From the IMG/VR virus record IMGVR_UViG_3300025467_000007, positions 1 through 64,000 of that record: 64,000 bases of DNA; one strand, written 5' to 3'. This document shows positions 20,282 through 26,634 of this stretch, in pieces. A program made the translations under genes and the position numbers. Numbering within the stretch: position 1 is the first letter of the stretch; each line of letters starts with the position of its first letter. Source of the DNA: a virus. Below the pieces are notes generated by a model. It was not told where the DNA came from. It saw nothing but the letters and a program-made list of their open reading frames with translations, and did not search any database.

Positions 20282-20523
20282 TATTGAGCTGTAGGTGTAT
20301 CAGTAGGTTGAGCTGCTGGAGCTGCAACTGGTGCTGCGTCAACTGCTGGAGCTGGAGCTGCTTTGTGTGTAAAGATGCCTTTTAAAGCATTCCATGCACC
20401 AACTACTGCACCGATAACTGTGTGTACAAGACCAACAACTTTTGCAATTACTAATTCGATTAAAGTTGCAAACTTGCTTTCTACGTATGCGCCTGCTAAA
20501 AATGCTAATGCTAATGTTAACAT
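20281..20523 (-). CDS. Small membrane protein next to endolysin, candidate holin
   Basis: An 80-residue protein with hydrophobic segments at residues 1-13 and 20-46 (LIELVIAKVVGLVHTVIGAVVG) and an Ala/Pro-rich hydrophilic tail. Size, topology and direct coupling to the GH19 endolysin suggest a holin or pinholin, but no family signature is recognised. Confidence 0.6.
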   Translation of the reverse strand: MLTLALAFLAGAYVESKFATLIELVIAKVVGLVHTVIGAVVGAWNALKGIFTHKAAPAPAVDAAPVAAPAAQPTDTPTAQ

Positions 20524-20583
20524 GTGTTTCTCCTTTATTAACTTGTCGATCTTATATTGCTATGGGGTCGACAGACCCATATT

Positions 20584-20829
20584 TTAAAAATAACTGCTTG
20601 TTTCTTTAAGACGGCTACCTGCTGTCTTTTCATCGATACGTTGTAACACTTCTTTGAATCCTTGATCTGGTCTATGTAGACCTAATCTAACCGGATCTAT
20701 AAGAGCATTCATACCTAACATTGACTCGATGTTAGGGTTTTCTTTTAAGTATTCCTCTTTTGCGGCGATACTCATCATCTTTTCAAACACCTCACCGGTA
20801 TCTTTATTACGAAAATCATACAATGGCAT
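20584..20829 (-). CDS. Conserved small protein with FmdB-like N-terminus
   Basis: An 81-residue protein that begins MPLYDFRNKDTGEVFEKMMS, like the FmdB regulator family, but lacks the CxxC zinc ribbon cysteines. The rest (EYLKENPNIE, DQGFKEVLQRIDE) is a pattern recalled as widespread in T4-like marine phages. Function unknown. CAGGAG precedes the start, with a late box at 20848. The 60 bases downstream hold a short hairpin (TATGGGTC/GACCCCATA) without a T-run. Confidence 0.75.
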   Translation of the reverse strand: MPLYDFRNKDTGEVFEKMMSIAAKEEYLKENPNIESMLGMNALIDPVRLGLHRPDQGFKEVLQRIDEKTAGSRLKETSSYF

Positions 20830-21391
20830 AGTTTTCTCCTGTAGTTTTATTTATAAACTCCGGGACTGACCTTTTCTTCCAAGAGAACATCCTTTGCTTC
20901 TCACCATTGTAGTAGTTACGATATGACTGTACTCCATCACCCGGTACTTTATATTGATCAGGCATGGCTGGAGTAGGATCCGTAAATTCTCCGTGTGGTA
21001 GATTATTAGGAAACCATTTTAATTTATCTACCAAACCAATCTCTTGACACTTATGAACCTTACCGTATCGATATGTATACTCGGTACATAATGCTTTAAG
21101 TAAACACCATAACCAATAATAGTTGTCTCTATTTTGTCTGCACCATACAGCTGATGGATGGTTAACATGTGTTGCACTATACAATACTTCGTTGCGATCA
21201 TCAGATAATATCCAACGTTTTACGTTACGACCAGTTGCTGTCTTACCCATAGTTTGGTCGCCGTCGAGTATACGATGCGCCGTAGACAATAGTTGACAAG
21301 ATTCAAGTATCATCTTGACACAGTGTTTATCTACATGGTATTCTGCGGCTTTGGTAGGGTTACGAGATAGGTAAAATATATTCATCTTCAA
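20816..21391 (-). CDS. Conserved phage protein, possibly of the pyrimidine-dimer glycosylase-like family
   Basis: A 191-residue protein: MNIFYLSRNPTKAAEYHVDK HCVKMILESCQLLSTAHRIL, then VNHPSAVWCRQNRDNYYWLW, and a C-terminal RNYYNGEKQRMFSWKKRSVP. The same pattern is recalled from many marine phages and has been linked loosely to the Pyr_excise family, but catalytic proof is lacking. Conserved His, Lys, Asp and Arg suggest an enzyme. It overlaps the downstream FmdB-like gene by 14 bases. Confidence 0.75.
   Translation of the reverse strand: MKMNIFYLSRNPTKAAEYHVDKHCVKMILESCQLLSTAHRILDGDQTMGKTATGRNVKRWILSDDRNEVLYSATHVNHPSAVWCRQNRDNYYWLWCLLKALCTEYTYRYGKVHKCQEIGLVDKLKWFPNNLPHGEFTDPTPAMPDQYKVPGDGVQSYRNYYNGEKQRMFSWKKRSVPEFINKTTGENYAIV
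20848..20855 (-). promoter_or_regulatory. T4-type late promoter box
   Basis: TATAAATA on the minus strand, 18 bases before ATG 20829 and inside the last codons of the upstream gene. The coding overlap means chance occurrence cannot be excluded. Confidence 0.4.
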
Positions 21392-21896
21392 TTTTTGGTA
21401 AGAAGCGCGGGTGATTTATTAACCACTTCTTAATCTTCAATGCACCTTTTTGTTCAAGTTTATAAGCTTCAATTTCCCATGGCTGACGGCGGTATATGTA
21501 TCTATGCTTATCGTCCTCATAAGTTAAGTATTTAATCCTAACGTCATACTTTAGTTGACCAGATATAAATTGCCTGGCATGAACTAACTCATGTGCTATA
21601 GTCTTGCATAAGTTAGTAGTATTCTTTGCGTTTAACTCGATAATGATATCATCATCATATTCTTGATCTGTAGTACCAAGTAACTCTTCAGACTTAAAGT
21701 TTTTAAACAGGAAAGTGTACTTTATGTCTTTAGATTTTTTAGGATATTTTTTGGATATGTCTTTGATCAGGGTCTTTTCAGCTGCAAGGCATTGCTTAAC
21801 AAACGTAGTAAGCCTGCGCGCAGAAAGCTTCCGTACAGCAGGTGTACAGTAGACCGAAATCTTATCTGTTTTATGAAGTAATATTTGTCTTATCAT
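21360..21896 (-). CDS. Zinc metalloprotease-like protein (HExxH)
   Basis: A 178-residue protein from ATG 21896. The motif TIAHELVHARQF gives HExxH, and the downstream PWEIEAYKLEQ supplies a glutamate that could be the third ligand. This is a small zincin of the SprT/IrrE kind common in phages; substrate unknown. The start was chosen because the promoter -10 lies just 7 bases upstream, and a longer frame would read through the promoter. Confidence 0.7.
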   Translation of the reverse strand: MIRQILLHKTDKISVYCTPAVRKLSARRLTTFVKQCLAAEKTLIKDISKKYPKKSKDIKYTFLFKNFKSEELLGTTDQEYDDDIIIELNAKNTTNLCKTIAHELVHARQFISGQLKYDVRIKYLTYEDDKHRYIYRRQPWEIEAYKLEQKGALKIKKWLINHPRFLPKIEDEYILPIS

Positions 21897-21903
21897 ACTA
21901 TAT

Positions 21904-21933
21904 AGTATACCACAACTCCTAATTAATGTACAT
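21904..21933 (-). promoter_or_regulatory. Phage promoter family member (ATGTAC-18-TATACT)
   Basis: ATGTAC plus ATTAATT, 18 bases, TGG-TATACT. Seven bases lie between the -10 and ATG 21896, so transcription should begin at the start codon itself (leaderless). Confidence 0.75.
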
Positions 21934-22025
21934 GCTAACATAAGTTGTTGATTATAAAGACAATTTAAAACTCACCTGGACTCACGAGTATCCAGACCTA
22001 TAGCTTACTATCTATTTATGTAAAA

Positions 22026-22445
22026 CTATGCTCCAGGAGCTTCAGGTGCGATGAATCCTGCTGCCTCTACAGCCTTACGAGTGATCTTTTTGTATAGCTT
22101 AGGAAGCTTTTGATCCTTGATAGCTATGATAAGCTTAGCCTCAGATGGATGTACTGACTCCAACAGAGATATGAATAACGCTTCACGCTTGATAGGTTTT
22201 AAGTCTTTCCTAAGGAACACATAGAAACGTCTAAGTTCCTGTGTAAGGATAGCTGGACTCATTCCAATGGGTGCAGCATCTGGTCTATACGGAGGTTCAT
22301 CCTCAGGAAGTAGGAACTTCTTCTCAGGTAGGAAAGCATACTCAAATATGATCTTGAGTGCTGAGTTACCTTTATATTTTGTTCCTAATAGCTTGGGATC
22401 TGCATTGATCTCATCTAATATTTCGGGTAAAAATCTAATTGCCAT
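22026..22445 (-). CDS. Conserved T4-like phage protein, unknown
   Basis: A 139-residue protein from ATG 22445, which lies 1 base after the RNase H stop and behind GAGGAC; an upstream in-frame TTG is less likely. Motifs: ALKIIFEYAFLPEKKFLLPE, GMSPAILTQELRRFYVFLRK, LFISLLESVHPSEAKLII. The pattern is recalled as conserved in cyanophage-like myoviruses. No enzyme signature. Its location next to rnh suggests a replication-associated role. Confidence 0.75.
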   Translation of the reverse strand: MAIRFLPEILDEINADPKLLGTKYKGNSALKIIFEYAFLPEKKFLLPEDEPPYRPDAAPIGMSPAILTQELRRFYVFLRKDLKPIKREALFISLLESVHPSEAKLIIAIKDQKLPKLYKKITRKAVEAAGFIAPEAPGA

Positions 22446-22446
22446 T

Positions 22447-23340
22447 TTAAAAGTCCTCAATTGAGTCGAGTAATAATCGACATTTGTTTTTTATAAGGTA
22501 ATTCATCACAGAATTCTTGTCACCTAGTGGGACAGTCTTCTCATATATATCTATAATACTTTTAGCTAGATCCTCGGGGATATAGTCAAAATTAACGAGA
22601 GTCTGGTTACGTTGATAGTTACGTCTCTCTTCGTCATTCTTACAAGCATCGATACCCTTCTCAAAGAATTCAGGTAAACGCTTTGCTGAGAATGGTTTTT
22701 GTCGATCACCCGATACGAACACATCGTCGTTACTTAGGATGTTTGGTATACCATCACCTGAGTCACCCTTAACTATGTGTGTTATCGTATATTCTTGTAT
22801 GTCCTTCTGAGATCCTTCTACGAACTTACGTTGCATAGGTGACCACTGACGGACGTTCTTGTTACGTTGTAGCTGTATGAAATCCTTATCAGATGATACT
22901 ATTAACACCTTTTGTGGTTCAGAGAATAGTCCTTGCTCCACTAATAAGTTTTCTTGTGTATACTCTGTTAGTACTGCAATGATATCATCTGCCTCCGCAG
23001 TGTCAATCAATAATAATTTATATGGAAAATAGTTTAATAAGTCTGTACGTAGCTCTGCAAGCGTATCAAATATGAAACCCCAATCAAGGTCGGACTTATC
23101 TCTGTTCGCCTTACGGTGTGCTTTATAATGAGGGAATATAGACTTACGCCAATAGTTACGACCATCACATGCGATGACCACCTCCCCATAGTCTTTGTAC
23201 TTCTTCTTATAAGACTGGATAGTAGATAGTGTCGTATGTCTGATTAGGTTCTTGATCTCTTCAGGAGTTTGATTCTTTATATCCTTCTGAAAGGGTAAGA
23301 TGTTACTTAATGCGATTTGACTGTAGTCTAAGATTATAAT
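22447..23340 (-). CDS. rnh: RNase H / 5'-3' exonuclease, probable AUU start
   Basis: A FEN-type nuclease removing RNA primers. Reading from 23340 gives (M)IILDYSQIALSNILPFQKD with the first catalytic Asp, then ACDGRNYWRKSIFPHYKAHR, DTAEADDIIAVL, IVSSDKDFIQLQ and a helix-hairpin region KGDSGDGIPN, 297 residues, like T4 RNase H (305). The conserved N-terminus has no ATG, GTG or TTG: between the in-frame TAA and ILDYSQ only ATT at 23340 lies at good distance (8 bases) from a perfect AAGGAG. The first ordinary start (GTG 23181) would remove the active-site Asp. AUU initiation or a lost base is therefore proposed. Confidence 0.85.
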   Translation of the reverse strand: MIILDYSQIALSNILPFQKDIKNQTPEEIKNLIRHTTLSTIQSYKKKYKDYGEVVIACDGRNYWRKSIFPHYKAHRKANRDKSDLDWGFIFDTLAELRTDLLNYFPYKLLLIDTAEADDIIAVLTEYTQENLLVEQGLFSEPQKVLIVSSDKDFIQLQRNKNVRQWSPMQRKFVEGSQKDIQEYTITHIVKGDSGDGIPNILSNDDVFVSGDRQKPFSAKRLPEFFEKGIDACKNDEERRNYQRNQTLVNFDYIPEDLAKSIIDIYEKTVPLGDKNSVMNYLIKNKCRLLLDSIEDF

Positions 23341-23415
23341 TTTGTTTTCTCCTTAATAAGAGTCCATTCTATAGTGTTGGCTCTTTTTTCACGTATTTTT
23401 ATATTTCCATAATCT

Positions 23416-23604
23416 CTAAATTTTGAAGATATACTGCCTACTGGATATCCAACGCATCTTCTTAGGTGAGTTCTTCTTCTTGTTTGATACGATCTCAGGG
23501 ATATCCACATCACTCTCATATACTGAGGTGACTTGATCTGAGTTGATAGCGATTTGTTTTGTTGCATTGCCATCGAATGCATTTTCAAATAATACGATTG
23601 GCAT
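23416..23604 (-). CDS. Small conserved protein, possibly frameshifted
   Basis: A 62-residue protein starting MPIVLFENAFDGNATKQIAI, coupled by TAATG to the upstream gene. It stops after SSRQYIFKI, leaving about 75 bases before RNase H. A second frame is open over that gap up to 23334, exactly at the RNase H start, so the original product may have been about 90 residues joined by a +1 shift. Function unknown. Confidence 0.55.
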   Translation of the reverse strand: MPIVLFENAFDGNATKQIAINSDQVTSVYESDVDIPEIVSNKKKNSPKKMRWISSRQYIFKI

Positions 23605-24698
23605 TAGAACGCTCCCAATAAAATAGTTTCTTCGTTGATCCGACCATTTGGAACTGTTGGCTTGGTCGTTAAAGCCTTTGCTGCTGTATTCAAATTCTTT
23701 TTACTTATAGATAAGTCTTTGAAGAACTTCTCAGGATTCCTAAGTGTCCATGACCATGACTTAGCTACACTGTAATTAATTATAGTTGTACCCTTAACTG
23801 ATAATAAGTCTGAGTCATCAGCTATATAAGCCACAAGTTTTCTATACTTGATATTATATGCCCATAACTCCTTAGCACCAACGATGTCTGTAGGATTACA
23901 TGACTTAAGATTCAATAGATCGTGCTTAAACATATACTTAAGTTTCTTAACTAATACTGCAGGAGGCTTAACCTTAACTACCCTTGGCTTCTTAACAGTA
24001 ACTTGATGTTGAGCACAGTCATCTACAATAGATTGGATCGCAGCTCTAAACTTTTTAAGTTCTGTCTTAGTAAGGAATGAATAGCCTTCTGTAAGTTGTT
24101 CATCTGTACCAGTCAATGCTTCATCTATCTCATCAACGTTAAGCTTATAGTAGTCACCGATACGTTTAGCGACCATGCCTGACACGTTGTTAGATAACAA
24201 GTGTGCTTTAGTATTGAAGTCCCACGTTTTAGAATGGATAAACTTATCAATAGCATAGTCGATGTCCTCAGAGGCAGCACGAGCTGCATCAGTCACACGT
24301 TGATCTATAGAGATGACTGGTGCCTTAGGACGATCGTCTACTATAGGTTGATTATAAGAATAGCACTCGTATAATGAGTCAAGCTTATCTTGTATACCCT
24401 TTTGATCCTTATCAGATAGATGCTCACCTTTATTGAGTATAGTAATAAGAGATCCTAATGATAGGAACTCATAATCTGGCGCCTTTGATAAGACATCATA
24501 ATATTTCTTATTAGTCTTCTTAAGATAATTATGTACGGCCTTAGCACGTTCACTGTTATCCATATTAAGGTTATAGTATCCTAAAGCTTTCATCAAAGAC
24601 GTACGATAGTCGTCTTGTGTTACCACAGGAGCGCCAGCACCTATGCCTTTAGCGATAGCCTTTTCTTGCCATTCTTTGGTTGGTTTTTTAGTTTTCAT
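23604..24698 (-). CDS. Large hypothetical protein of the replication region
   Basis: A 364-residue basic protein, probably helical, without recognised domain. Features: N-terminal KKPTKEWQEKAIAKGIGAGA, a middle part with Asp/Lys-rich helices, a Lys/Val/Pro stretch (VKKPRVVKVKPPAVLVKK), and a C-terminal segment with ELWAYNIKYRKLVAYIADDS and KSWSWTLRNPEKFF, which may be a beta-rich binding domain. It lies between DsbA and RNase H. Promoter -10 is 6 bases upstream of ATG 24698 (leaderless). Confidence 0.75.
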   Translation of the reverse strand: MKTKKPTKEWQEKAIAKGIGAGAPVVTQDDYRTSLMKALGYYNLNMDNSERAKAVHNYLKKTNKKYYDVLSKAPDYEFLSLGSLITILNKGEHLSDKDQKGIQDKLDSLYECYSYNQPIVDDRPKAPVISIDQRVTDAARAASEDIDYAIDKFIHSKTWDFNTKAHLLSNNVSGMVAKRIGDYYKLNVDEIDEALTGTDEQLTEGYSFLTKTELKKFRAAIQSIVDDCAQHQVTVKKPRVVKVKPPAVLVKKLKYMFKHDLLNLKSCNPTDIVGAKELWAYNIKYRKLVAYIADDSDLLSVKGTTIINYSVAKSWSWTLRNPEKFFKDLSISKKNLNTAAKALTTKPTVPNGRINEETILLGAF

Positions 24699-24704
24699 AT
24701 TGGC

Positions 24705-24734
24705 AGTATACCATAATTAATTATTAATGTACAA
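24705..24734 (-). promoter_or_regulatory. Phage promoter family member (TTGTAC-18-TATACT)
   Basis: TTGTAC plus ATTAAT, 18 bases, TGG-TATACT. Six bases separate it from ATG 24698, which implies a leaderless mRNA. Confidence 0.75.
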
Positions 24735-24992
24735 TTATTCAGCTTCTTGGTTTGTAACTGTTTGATAGATCGTCTCAAACTCATCGTTCAAAGCTACCTC
24801 TTCATTAAAGTTTTGCTTATGATACGTATTAGCAAGCTTAGCAAGCGTTTTCTTAGGGATCTTAAATTCGTCATAAAGGTTCTTAAGTACTTCTTTTACA
24901 AAGTCCTTCTCAGCCTCAACGCGTGTCATAGAATCAGAGATCTCGTTAAGAGCACCTTTGATTTTCTTTTTGTCTTCGTCTAATAATTGCAT
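24735..24992 (-). CDS. dsbA: DsbA-like dsDNA-binding protein for late transcription
   Basis: An 85-residue helical protein: MTRVEAEKDFVKEVLKNLYD EFKIPKKTLAKLANTYHKQN FNEEVALNDEFETIYQ. It agrees in length and pattern with T4 DsbA (89 residues), which binds DNA near late promoters. As in T4 it is in the rnh-33-32 neighbourhood. It follows a structured terminator-like RNA region. Confidence 0.75.
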   Translation of the reverse strand: MQLLDEDKKKIKGALNEISDSMTRVEAEKDFVKEVLKNLYDEFKIPKKTLAKLANTYHKQNFNEEVALNDEFETIYQTVTNQEAE

Positions 24993-25015
24993 AATATACC
25001 TTTCAAGTTAAAAAT

Positions 25016-25078
25016 AAAAACACACTAGACGAGGCGACCTCGTGGCCACAAGTTCCTGCTTATCTCTAATGTGTTTTT
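25016..25078 (-). ncRNA. Structured RNA or complex terminator with T-run
   Basis: Outer stem of 13 pairs in 14 (25016-25029 with 25065-25078) encloses a perfect hairpin CGAGG-CGA-CCTCG (25030-25042) and about 20 further bases. On the minus strand the outer stem is followed by TTTTTATTTT, as in an intrinsic terminator, but the enclosed hairpin and 35-base interior are more than a terminator needs. Confidence 0.5.
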
Positions 25079-25086
25079 ATATTTAG

Positions 25087-25213
25087 TAAGACTCTCGAAA
25101 CTACGAAGTGCACTCGTAGCTGACCCATCGGAAGCAGTGGCCCGCTGAGCATGCATACCCATTAAAGCACAGCCAGTGTCCGCATATATTTTATTGATTG
25201 GCTGAGAGTCTTA
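25087..25213 (-). ncRNA. Candidate structured RNA closed by a perfect 10-bp stem
   Basis: TAAGACTCTC (25087-25096) pairs perfectly with GAGAGTCTTA (25204-25213). Inside lies a 6-bp hairpin CTACGA/TCGTAG (25101-25119) and a GC-richer unpaired stretch; there is no open frame of note. The element begins inside the stop codon of the 44-residue gene and precedes the terminator-like element, so it would be the 3' part of that mRNA or a separate small RNA. It does not fold as a tRNA. Confidence 0.45.
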
Positions 25214-25345
25214 TTCGTCATAGCCAGGTCCCCAGAAGTGAGGGTCGATACCACCTAGATAGTTTAGGTCTTCGTTATCATCCTCTTCAATAGGATCTGG
25301 CACTGGTGTAATGTAACCGTCTTTTTTGTCTTTGACATTTAACAT
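25211..25345 (-). CDS. Small acidic protein, 44 residues, leaderless
   Basis: Starts MLNVKDKKDGYITPVPDPIE and continues with an acidic stretch EEDDNED and a C-terminus DPHFWGPGYDE. The ATG lies 6 bases after the -10 of the promoter at 25352, which supports a real gene despite its size. No family recognised; small acidic early proteins often bind host proteins, but this is only a possibility here. Confidence 0.6.
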   Translation of the reverse strand: MLNVKDKKDGYITPVPDPIEEDDNEDLNYLGGIDPHFWGPGYDE

Positions 25346-25351
25346 GATATC

Positions 25352-25381
25352 ATTATACCCTTTTTTTGGTTTATTGTACAT
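25352..25381 (-). promoter_or_regulatory. Phage promoter family member (ATGTAC-18-TATAAT)
   Basis: ATGTAC, 18-base spacer, GGG-TATAAT; the extension after GTAC is AATAAAC, a weaker match. ATG 25345 follows the -10 by 6 bases. Confidence 0.7.
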
Positions 25382-25387
25382 ATATTT

Positions 25388-25576
25388 TTAAGCCTTAACA
25401 CTGTCAACTGTTGCAAAGCCAGTCACCGCTGCTTTACTGTAACCCTTAGACCAAATGCTGCCAGTCCTATTTACAGGTACTTCACTGCCTCGTGGACCAT
25501 GATATGGCAACTGTTGAACCTTACCACCATTATCTAAAAATTCTTGAACTGCTTGTTGAAATTCTTGTTCTGTCAT
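25388..25576 (-). CDS. Small hypothetical protein
   Basis: A 62-residue protein from ATG 25576 (MTEQEFQQAVQEFLDNGGKV), chosen because AAGGAGAAAGCT stands just before it; the longer frame lacks a ribosome binding site. The second half contains YHGPRGSEVPVNRTGSIWSK. Unknown function; overlaps no promoter. Confidence 0.65.
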   Translation of the reverse strand: MTEQEFQQAVQEFLDNGGKVQQLPYHGPRGSEVPVNRTGSIWSKGYSKAAVTGFATVDSVKA

Positions 25577-25586
25577 AGCTTTCTCC

Positions 25587-25997
25587 TTACCAACTTGAAT
25601 TATAAAATACTTCTTCGCCTCTCGCAATTGCTTCGCGAGCTTTCTTGATGAACTCTAAGTCTGATGCTTTATCATCAGCATCGAACCTTGAGTCATAACC
25701 AAAGAAGAAACCTTCGGTCATAGGTAACTGGTTAGTCTTAACGCGGGCCTCGATATAATCAAGGTCTGCCTCTGTAAGTTGAAGCTCAACTCCGTTGAAG
25801 TCGATCTTTGAGTCTTCGCTGTACTCGTCAGGATACTCGTCGATCAACCATTGTGGAACCTTAGCTCCCTTATCATGCCATAACTCTTCCATAAGACCAT
25901 GAAGAGCGTTGTGTTTTCTCCAGTATTGAAGCTCCGTTGATGGTGCTTCAGCTGCAGATTCTTTAGCGCGGCTATACGCATACATATCTAAACCCAT
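25587..25997 (-). CDS. Conserved MGLDMYAY-type protein
   Basis: A 136-residue protein beginning MGLDMYAYSRAK, an N-terminus shared by a broad family of phage and bacterial proteins of unknown function that is sometimes mislabelled as phosphoglycerate kinase. Further features: YWRKHNALHGLMEELWHDKG and an acidic middle (IDEYPDEYSEDSKIDFNG), ending FIKKAREAIARGEEVFYNSS. It is coupled by TAATG to the 53-residue gene upstream. Confidence 0.75.
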   Translation of the reverse strand: MGLDMYAYSRAKESAAEAPSTELQYWRKHNALHGLMEELWHDKGAKVPQWLIDEYPDEYSEDSKIDFNGVELQLTEADLDYIEARVKTNQLPMTEGFFFGYDSRFDADDKASDLEFIKKAREAIARGEEVFYNSSW

Positions 25998-26158
25998 TAT
26001 CTAATCTCCTTGATAAATTTTGCTTTGAGTAAACTTTCAACTATACCATTATCATTATCTTGAGCGGTTAACATCCAACCTTCTAAAGTAGTACCTGAAA
26101 AGGCATATTGTGGGTTAACAAGGCATTTATAATAATGTCCATTGATTTTAAAAATCAT
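25997..26158 (-). CDS. Small hypothetical protein, 53 residues
   Basis: Starts MIFKINGHYYKCLVNPQYAF and ends SLLKAKFIKEIR. It fills the gap between two genes with one-base overlaps (TAATG) on both sides, the typical spacing of this genome, which supports translation. No family recognised; the pattern suggests a small beta-sheet protein. Confidence 0.65.
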   Translation of the reverse strand: MIFKINGHYYKCLVNPQYAFSGTTLEGWMLTAQDNDNGIVESLLKAKFIKEIR

Positions 26159-26445
26159 TATGCAGCCTCCCTTTCATCCTTCATTAAGCTAAACATGATG
26201 TGCTTAGCACGGTTGATGAATTGACGAGCTTCGTTAGCTTGTTGAGGTGATACCCAACCTTCGTTAGCACCGTTGAAGTCAGCACCGATAACTTCTTGTG
26301 CATCACTTAACATGCCTGCTGCGAACATCATTTCCTGACCTGGAAAAGCTTGCATTTTTACCATTTGGTCTAACTGAGCTTTAGTCATACCGTAAGCTTG
26401 TTTTTCCCATTCTAAATCTGATCCTATTGTCATTGCTGGTTTCAT
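26158..26445 (-). CDS. Hypothetical helical protein
   Basis: A 95-residue protein from ATG 26445 (MKPAMTIGSDLEWEKQAYGM), selected because GGAGAG lies before it, while the longer frame would start inside the promoter -10. Methionine-rich middle (MVKMQAFPGQEMMFAAGMLS) and a helical C-terminus. First gene of a small operon (26445 to 25388). Unknown function. Confidence 0.65.
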   Translation of the reverse strand: MKPAMTIGSDLEWEKQAYGMTKAQLDQMVKMQAFPGQEMMFAAGMLSDAQEVIGADFNGANEGWVSPQQANEARQFINRAKHIMFSLMKDEREAA

Positions 26446-26476
26446 ATATCTCTCCGTTTGTTGATTTAATATAACC

Positions 26477-26506
26477 ATTATACCGGAAAGTCTAATTAAT
26501 GTACAT
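26477..26506 (-). promoter_or_regulatory. Phage promoter family member (ATGTAC-18-TATAAT)
   Basis: ATGTAC plus ATTAATT, 18 bases, CGG-TATAAT. It drives the operon starting at 26445 with a leader of about 25 bases containing GGAGAG. Confidence 0.75.
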
Positions 26507-26536
26507 AGGCCCCCTTAAAATAAATAAGGTATACAG

Positions 26537-26569
26537 ATCAATAACTTACGTATTATGCAAGTTATTGAT
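26537..26569. repeat. 11-bp inverted repeat in the intergenic region before the cyclase island
   Basis: ATCAATAACTT and AAGTTATTGAT form a perfect 11-bp stem with an 11-base loop (ACGTATTATGC). It lies in the 190-base gap downstream of the cyclase (its transcripts would run into it) and upstream of a phage promoter. It has no T-run, so it may be an operator or a processing or stability hairpin. Confidence 0.5.
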
Positions 26570-26634
26570 TATATTGGACTTTAGTTTGGGTGTGCCCTGG
26601 AGCGCCTGGGACAGCGCGGGCTGGAGGATATATG

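Noticed and set aside
20570-20583. Short hairpin around a GTCGAC site after the FmdB-like gene as a terminator
   Set aside because: The stem contains a bulge and no T-run follows on either strand.
25087-25213. tRNA or tmRNA reading of the structured element (a TTTCGAG loop-like sequence is present)
   Set aside because: The arms flanking the loop do not pair as a T-stem and no acceptor-anticodon layout can be built.
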